From: Thermosyntropha sp.
Lineage (GTDB): Bacteria; Bacillota; Syntrophomonadia; Syntrophomonadales; Syntrophomonadaceae
NCBI RefSeq assembly: GCF_017656155.1
Contig: NZ_JACDOH010000004.1
Span: forward strand, 1-64,000
Length of the DNA stretch: 64,000 nucleotides
Direction: 5' to 3'
In this document: piece by piece, positions 59,976 to 64,000 of the stretch
Position numbering within the stretch: position 1 is the stretch's first letter
Layout of the letters: each line of letters opens with the position of its first letter
The notes under the pieces: model-generated
The model's database searches: none
Seen by the model: the letters and a program-made list of their open reading frames with translations, nothing else
Told to the model about the DNA's origin: nothing
Position numbers and translations under genes: made by a program

Positions 59976-60143
59976 ATGGAAATGCAAAAATTTGGTGTAG
60001 TTTTGGCTCTGCTAGTTCCAATTATTAGCTTAGCAGTCCCAATTATTATTTTAATTGTTCTATTAAACACAAATAAGCTCTTAATAAAAATACTAAAACA
60101 ACTTGAAACACCTCTACAGAAAAATAAAGATAATTACAAATAG
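59976..60143 (+). CDS. Small single-pass membrane protein, 55 residues
   Basis: ATG 59976 lies 9 nt after GGAGGG and 20 nt after the preceding stop, so the two genes are probably co-transcribed. One long hydrophobic segment (about residues 6-30, rich in Leu/Ile/Val/Pro) is followed by a basic tail (NKLLIKILKQLETPLQKNKD). This resembles a small membrane-anchored or holin-like peptide; the function is unknown. Confidence 0.6.
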   Translation: MEMQKFGVVLALLVPIISLAVPIIILIVLLNTNKLLIKILKQLETPLQKNKDNYK

Positions 60144-60194
60144 CTCAGTATTTTTTTCCTTCGTTCAGTCATTTTGGCAGCCGATTATATAAGT

Positions 60195-60229
60195 TGAGTA
60201 GGAGGGGCTTAATTACCCCCTCCTACTCA
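60195..60229 (+). terminator. Terminator of the exported-protein/small-protein unit
   Basis: A perfect 13-bp GC-rich stem TGAGTAGGAGGGG/CCCCTCCTACTCA with a 9-nt loop. No long U-run follows. Confidence 0.65.
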
Positions 60230-60454
60230 GTTGAGCTCTAATTAATTGTTAACGCTCTTTCAAACATGCTTTTTAACAATATTAAAGTACAATGTTGACA
60301 AGTTTTATAAAAATTTACGTGATTGCCCTTTTGCTATCAAACATCTTAGCAATCAGTAAAATTATTATTCATATCCACATCCTATCTATTTAGCCCCCTA
60401 AAATATTTAGAGAAAATCTGTCTAATATGATAATCTTTAAACAAATGGGGGTAG

Positions 60455-60775
60455 ATATTAATAAGCAGTAAAAAACAGTACAGTGATGAACTAAAAGAAC
60501 AAATTATTAAAGAATGTAGGGAAACTGGTAATGTAGCTATTGTAGCCCGGCGCTATAATATTTCATCCAACACTATTCATACCTGGCTAAAAAAATATCG
60601 CAAAACCGGGTCTGTAAAAACTTTGCCTAAAGCTGGGAAGGATAGAAATAAAACCTTAGAAAAACAGCTTCAACAAATAAGTGTTGAAAACGATAGATTA
60701 AAAAGATTACTTGCTGAAAAAGAATTAGAAATTGCTATCTTGAGAGAGTTGACTAATAATAAAAACCCTCGTTAA
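60455..60775 (+). pseudogene. IS3-type OrfA without a standard start codon
   Basis: About 106 codons encode a helix-turn-helix (ELKEQIIKECRETGNVAIVA, RRYNISSNTIHTWLKKYRK) and a leucine-zipper coiled coil (LEKQLQQISVENDRLKRLLA), the standard OrfA plan. The frame opens after TAG at 60452 with ATA-TTA-ATA; no ATG, GTG or TTG lies before the first conserved residues. It is probably inactive. Confidence 0.7.
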
Positions 60776-60783
60776 CCGACAGG

Positions 60784-61030
60784 GTTAATATAGCCAGAAG
60801 GTGGATAGAAAAAGGATGTAAAACCTGTAAAGTTCTTAACTCTTTGGAAGAAGAATGCTATACCTGCAATGAATTTTTAAATTTCAGGGAAGCGTATGAA
60901 ATTATAAGCCAGTATATAGAGTATTATAACAACCGGAGAATACATGGAAGTCTTGGATACTATATACTCCTGCTGATTATTATGAAATTCACAGAGATAA
61001 AAATATTTTGGTACAGGTTGCTTAACAGAG
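60784..61030 (+). pseudogene. Internally deleted and frameshifted IS3 OrfB
   Basis: The frame begins like OrfB (RVNIARRWIEKGCKTCKVLN), then jumps at about 60840 to the far C-terminus (FREAYEIISQYIEYYNNRRIHGSLGYY). A shift at about 60960 is needed to continue with YTPADYYEIHRDKNILVQVA. The roughly 200 codons between, with the DDE residues, are missing. Confidence 0.75.
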
Positions 61031-61222
61031 TTTTTTATAAGTATTTTGAAAACTTATTTCTCTAGTAGTCTAATTTTATGTAATTTTTAAAGAGCATTAG
61101 ATTTAGACAGATTTTTTACATAAATAAGGGGCCAAGGCGCAATTCAACAAATCGGAGGCAAACTCCTACACTCAAAGGCTCTTTTCTTTCTCCGATTCGG
61201 TTAGGGACTAGATAGACATAAT

Positions 61223-61978
61223 TTAAGCAGATTTGCCGGATTTATAAAAAAAGAACAATACAACAGATAACATAGAAAAAGCAAACCAGATTATTAGTAA
61301 TTCACAAGTCATAACTGTAACATTTAGTATCGTTCCAAGGTTTTCTGAAGGCATTAGGAATTCTCTTGATATTAGACCCAATCCTATTAACAAAGCATTT
61401 ATTACAACAAAATAACCTATTATAACAGCTAAAATTTGAGCTCTTTTTCCTTTCGATAAATCAGCACTGATTGCAAATGATTTTAAAATCCCCTGCTTCT
61501 CTATTACTACCACAGGCAATATTAGTCCATAACGCCAGGGGATAAAAAAATACATAAATAAGGCCCATACCTGTCCTATTAATAATAATAAGGAATTTCT
61601 AACAGCCATATTTAGTAATAGCAAGCCATATACCACAAACCCTATAATGATAGCAGTTGCAATAAGCTTAGGCCAATTATATAATCCCGCAATGATTATT
61701 TTCTTATACGATAAGTCTTTTGTTGGTGAATTTTCAAGGTAATACAGTAAAGCCCCCATACATAGCAAAGCAAAACAAACATCAACTACATACCAAACAG
61801 GGAAAAAATATCGTATAGTATGAGCGCCAATACCTAAAAAATTATCCCCTTCTACTATAAATATTTGAGATAAAATTGACTTAACTATGACAGCCATTAC
61901 CAAAGCCGGCGCCAAAATTGCACAAACCATTCGAATATTTTTTACCCACCAAATAATAGCATCCTTTATGATGGTCAT
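61223..61978 (-). CDS. Polytopic membrane protein of unknown function
   Basis: This 251-residue protein has about six hydrophobic segments, with an amphipathic N-terminus (MTIIKDAIIWWVKNIRM) and an interfacial IEKQGILKSFAISADLSKGK loop near residue 165, which recalls the DUF975/YciC-like or GDPD-membrane-domain proteins. No catalytic motif is seen. AGAAGGG precedes the ATG. It lies 86 nt downstream of the exported-protein gene on the same strand and may be co-transcribed. Confidence 0.6.
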   Translation of the reverse strand: MTIIKDAIIWWVKNIRMVCAILAPALVMAVIVKSILSQIFIVEGDNFLGIGAHTIRYFFPVWYVVDVCFALLCMGALLYYLENSPTKDLSYKKIIIAGLYNWPKLIATAIIIGFVVYGLLLLNMAVRNSLLLLIGQVWALFMYFFIPWRYGLILPVVVIEKQGILKSFAISADLSKGKRAQILAVIIGYFVVINALLIGLGLISREFLMPSENLGTILNVTVMTCELLIIWFAFSMLSVVLFFFYKSGKSA

Positions 61979-62021
61979 TGTAGCCCTTCTTTCTAAATAT
62001 AGAATTATTTATTAAGCATGG

Positions 62022-62051
62022 TTAAGTGGAAACCCAATTGTTTCCACTTAA
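62022..62051 (-). terminator. Hairpin between two accessory minus-strand genes
   Basis: A perfect 12-bp stem TTAAGTGGAAAC/GTTTCCACTTAA with a 6-nt loop lies just past the stop of the upstream gene. It lacks a T-run on the minus strand, so it may be a processing or partial termination signal. Confidence 0.45.
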
Positions 62052-62064
62052 TCTCTTTTTAATT

Positions 62065-63042
62065 TTAACGCCACGTTATTTTAATATAATTATAGTCTAC
62101 TCCATCATCTCCTGCCCCAGGATTATCCCCATAATTTATTAGGTCGGCATAACATGAACCGGCTCCTGAACAATATGCTTCCACTCCTAGTTTCAGGGTG
62201 TAAACATGATCATCCTCTAATTCAAGATCAATATATTCGTTAAACGAATCTTCGTACATAGACGGGATTGGCAATGGGTTTTGTTGTTTATGTATAACTT
62301 TACGTTTCTTTTCTACTCCATCCGTAAGGTCGTAAATTACTGCAACAATAGTTCCAACTGATAAAGCCATAGGTGCAGTACCATTCCCTATCAAACTGTA
62401 ACCGTATTCTCCATTAAAATAAATACGTGCGTTTCCAGTACCATTAACTTTAATTTTCTTGCCTACTGTTGCCCACGTAGTTGCAGTATGTGTAAATAAT
62501 GCAGGATTGATTGTAGGATTATACGATGTTAGAGCATCAGCCCATCCTCCGGAATCGCATCCCCAATCATGTTTGAATTTACCACCAACAGTATCACCAT
62601 GCTCACCTGAACTACCACAATCTGCTTGGTTAAACGTATAAGTAGAACCTTTATTAACAATGGAAATAGACTTTACACTTAGATTGTTCACATCCTGTAG
62701 CTCAGCATTAAGCATTTCTTTATGAACTTTTTTCATTGTTTCTTCATATTGCTTTTCCATTTCTCTTAATATTTTGGGACTTGGTTTTAAATCCTCTCCA
62801 GTTCTAGCTGATTCATAAACAAGGCGTTCCATTTCTTTCATATATTCGGAACTAGGCAATCCTTCCCCCTTTCCTTTATCTAATGCATTTTCATAAAATG
62901 TTTTATACTGTTCCCATTGCTGTAGGATTTCTGGATTCTTTAACATACTTTCGGATATTCCTGAATTTGCAGCAAAAGCAATACCTGTATTAGTGAACAG
63001 GAATACAAATACCAAACAGAAGAATATAATTAAACGATTCAT
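62065..63042 (-). CDS. Exported protein of unknown function
   Basis: 325 residues from ATG 63042, which lies 11 nt after AGGAGG; an upstream TTG at 63066 overlaps that site and is rejected. A signal peptide ends near GIAFA (about residue 24). Residues 30-120 are helical and charged; from about 125 the chain is beta-rich with paired Cys (DCGSSGEHGD, DWGCDSGG, YCSGAGSCYAD) that may form disulfides outside the cell. No family is recognised. Cassette copy 4 lies about 310 nt upstream and reads into it. Confidence 0.65.
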   Translation of the reverse strand: MNRLIIFFCLVFVFLFTNTGIAFAANSGISESMLKNPEILQQWEQYKTFYENALDKGKGEGLPSSEYMKEMERLVYESARTGEDLKPSPKILREMEKQYEETMKKVHKEMLNAELQDVNNLSVKSISIVNKGSTYTFNQADCGSSGEHGDTVGGKFKHDWGCDSGGWADALTSYNPTINPALFTHTATTWATVGKKIKVNGTGNARIYFNGEYGYSLIGNGTAPMALSVGTIVAVIYDLTDGVEKKRKVIHKQQNPLPIPSMYEDSFNEYIDLELEDDHVYTLKLGVEAYCSGAGSCYADLINYGDNPGAGDDGVDYNYIKITWR

Positions 63043-63355
63043 ATGTTGTAATTCCTCCTTTTTCAATATATAAATTAGTAATAGTTATATTCTCATATCG
63101 AGTCAACTACTTTGATTTTGATTAGTTTTTAGCTTTGTTTTTAGTAATCAATTACCAGTTCATCAACGCGAATAACTGTTATAATAAGATAAATACCCAA
63201 AGTCTAATTAGCAAGTTTGTTTCCATATATATGATTATCTGTTTATTAATTCTAATTTTTCTTTTTCACCCCCTCTTTTAAAGGAATGACTCTTCTGTTC
63301 GACAATCACTTTAATGCCTTGGACATTTCAAACTAATCGTTTTGCCATTAAGTAT
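63043..63355 (-). other. AT-rich leader between cassette copy 4 and its gene
   Basis: No gene or strong hairpin is visible. If the promoter in copy 4 is used, this stretch is the last part of an untranslated leader of about 630 nt. Confidence 0.4.
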
Positions 63356-63850
63356 TTCCTTTCATATCAGTTTGACACAAATTCTGAATCTTTTTTTGTC
63401 AACACCTCCATCTATCTTTTTTCCTGCAGCCGGCCTGATTCTTGGAAACGGATATATCCGGATACTATACTAGTCAGCTTTCGATGCTGGTTAAGTTTTT
63501 TTAAAGTTTTTTGCTTTTCTTTACTCAAATTCATCAGAGGTTATATCTATATTTGAGTATTTATTTTATTGCACCCTGGTTAGGCGCAAATCCCCTTATT
63601 TGCTGGTTTCTGCCCGCTTTAGCCTGATGGGAACAGCTAATTAGACTGATTGTTATGCCTACAAATTGCTATTGATACCAGAATACGCCAAAAAAAATAA
63701 TAAGTCAATATTAATGGAATAAATGGAAGGTTTTTGAACCTGAATGGTATTTTTTGGGGTGCAGCTTGTAAAAAAAAGTTTGCATAATTTAACCTAGTGA
63801 AAAGGGAAAATGAAATTTGTGTCAGCTGAGGGAAAGAAAGGATAAGAATC
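63356..63850 (-). repeat. Promoter-leader cassette, copy 4 (inverted)
   Basis: This copy reads in the opposite direction to copies 1-3 and is the most diverged. It keeps TCAGCTGACACAAA, the promoter, AGGCTAAAGCGGGC, CCAGCATCGAAAGCTGACT and the GGAGGTGTTG ... GTGTCAAACTGATATGAAAGG block, but lacks the 3' GAGCAGAT hairpin region. An open frame on the plus strand across it mirrors antisense frames over copies 2 and 3 and has no coding signals. Confidence 0.85.
63680..63708 (-). promoter_or_regulatory. Sigma-A-type promoter in cassette copy 4
   Basis: On the minus strand: TTGACT (63708-63703) and TATTCT (63685-63680) with a 17-nt spacer in place of 16; the -10 hexamer differs from the other copies at one base. 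Confidence 0.6.
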
Positions 63851-64000
63851 TGTACTATTTGAGCTGCCTTTTCTCCACTAATCCCATAAGAAGCCTCATC
63901 AACAGGAATATTAAACGAAGTTAGGGTTCCATTTCTTGAGCTTCATTGTCATTCCGTAAGGTACCACCCCCACTCTCTCCAATTATTTCCATGATATAAA
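63851..64000. other. Window end, no supported feature
   Basis: Short open frames exist on the minus strand but none has a ribosome-binding site or recognisable product. A gene or relic may continue beyond the window. Confidence 0.3.

Larger units (their letters stand above)
60392..61134 (+). mobile_element. IS3-family (IS150-like) insertion sequence remnant
   Basis: Ends are imperfect inverted repeats: the left end has GCCCCCTAAAATATTTAGAG then AAAATCTGTCTAA; the right end, reversed, has GGCCCCTTATTTATG then TAAAAAATCTGTCTAA. Inside are an OrfA-type reading frame (60455-60775) and fragments of OrfB. The DDE core of OrfB is deleted. The exact outer boundaries and any target duplication are not certain. 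Confidence 0.7.

Noticed and set aside
1-64000. CRISPR arrays, rRNA genes, prophage modules
   Set aside because: No regularly spaced short repeats, no rRNA sequence and no phage structural or integrase genes were seen.

Overview
ORGANISM. The window looks like the chromosome of a strictly anaerobic, endospore-forming, low-GC Firmicute. The closest match I can infer is a Syntrophomonadaceae-like clostridium (Syntrophomonas/Thermosyntropha type). The evidence is: an alpha/beta-type spore SASP; YtaF; a TRAP (MtrB) homologue; the Bacillus-like order polA-mutM-ytaF-coaE; clostridial hbd-crt genes of butyryl/crotonyl-CoA metabolism; an acyl-CoA dehydrogenase; and an NADH-linked [FeFe]-hydrogenase built like the Syntrophomonas wolfei Hyd1 enzyme, with all three maturases beside it. 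The species assignment is inference only.

LAYOUT. 0.1-9.3 kb (mostly minus strand): tRNA-Leu, a peptide-type binding protein, lytic transglycosylase, the coaE-ytaF-mutM-polA block, and an ECF sigma/anti-sigma pair. 9.5-24.4 kb: tRNA-Leu, a secreted peptidoglycan-binding-like protein, hbd-crt, pyk, mtrB, dnaE, a SASP, two large unrecognised proteins facing each other, a TauE/SafE permease and a GapN-like aldehyde dehydrogenase. 24.5-34.3 kb (plus strand): hydrogenase structural genes (NuoE-, NuoF- and HydA-type), a TM1266-type putative regulator, then hydG, a small unknown gene, hydE, an aspartase-like lyase and hydF, closed by an 18-bp hairpin terminator. 34.3-53 kb: a crotonase remnant abutting tRNA-Pro, HD-GYP proteins and a PAS histidine kinase, a PPDK/PEPS regulatory kinase, an intracellular subtilisin, DUF763, acyl-CoA dehydrogenase, minD-minE-minC, feoA plus a feoB split in two genes, a flavodoxin-fold reductase, DUF1847, and a decayed ABC importer. 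53-64 kb: an accessory region of secreted and membrane proteins, an IS3-family remnant, and four copies of a roughly 300-570 bp non-coding promoter/leader cassette, each reading into a gene for an exported protein.

HOW IT FITS TOGETHER. Hbd, Crt and the acyl-CoA dehydrogenase fit oxidation or synthesis of C4 acyl-CoAs. The hydrogenase lacks the extra ferredoxin-type domains of bifurcating HydB, so it probably disposes of electrons from NADH as H2. Maturation genes HydE/F/G sit in the next transcription unit.

MOST INTERESTING. (1) Two related leader RNAs, in front of the TM1266-like gene and in front of hydG, share a core of about 42-46 nt. The core could fold as a hairpin plus pseudoknot, and each copy is followed by mutually exclusive antiterminator and terminator helices; this is a candidate riboswitch class for hydrogenase maturation. 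(2) The four duplicated promoter-leader cassettes in front of unrelated exported proteins. Further points are a displaced auxiliary-cluster cysteine in HydG, Glu-to-Asp changes at two active-site positions of PolA, and a hairpin that can hide the anti-sigma ribosome-binding site. All structures were found by eye; nothing was computed.
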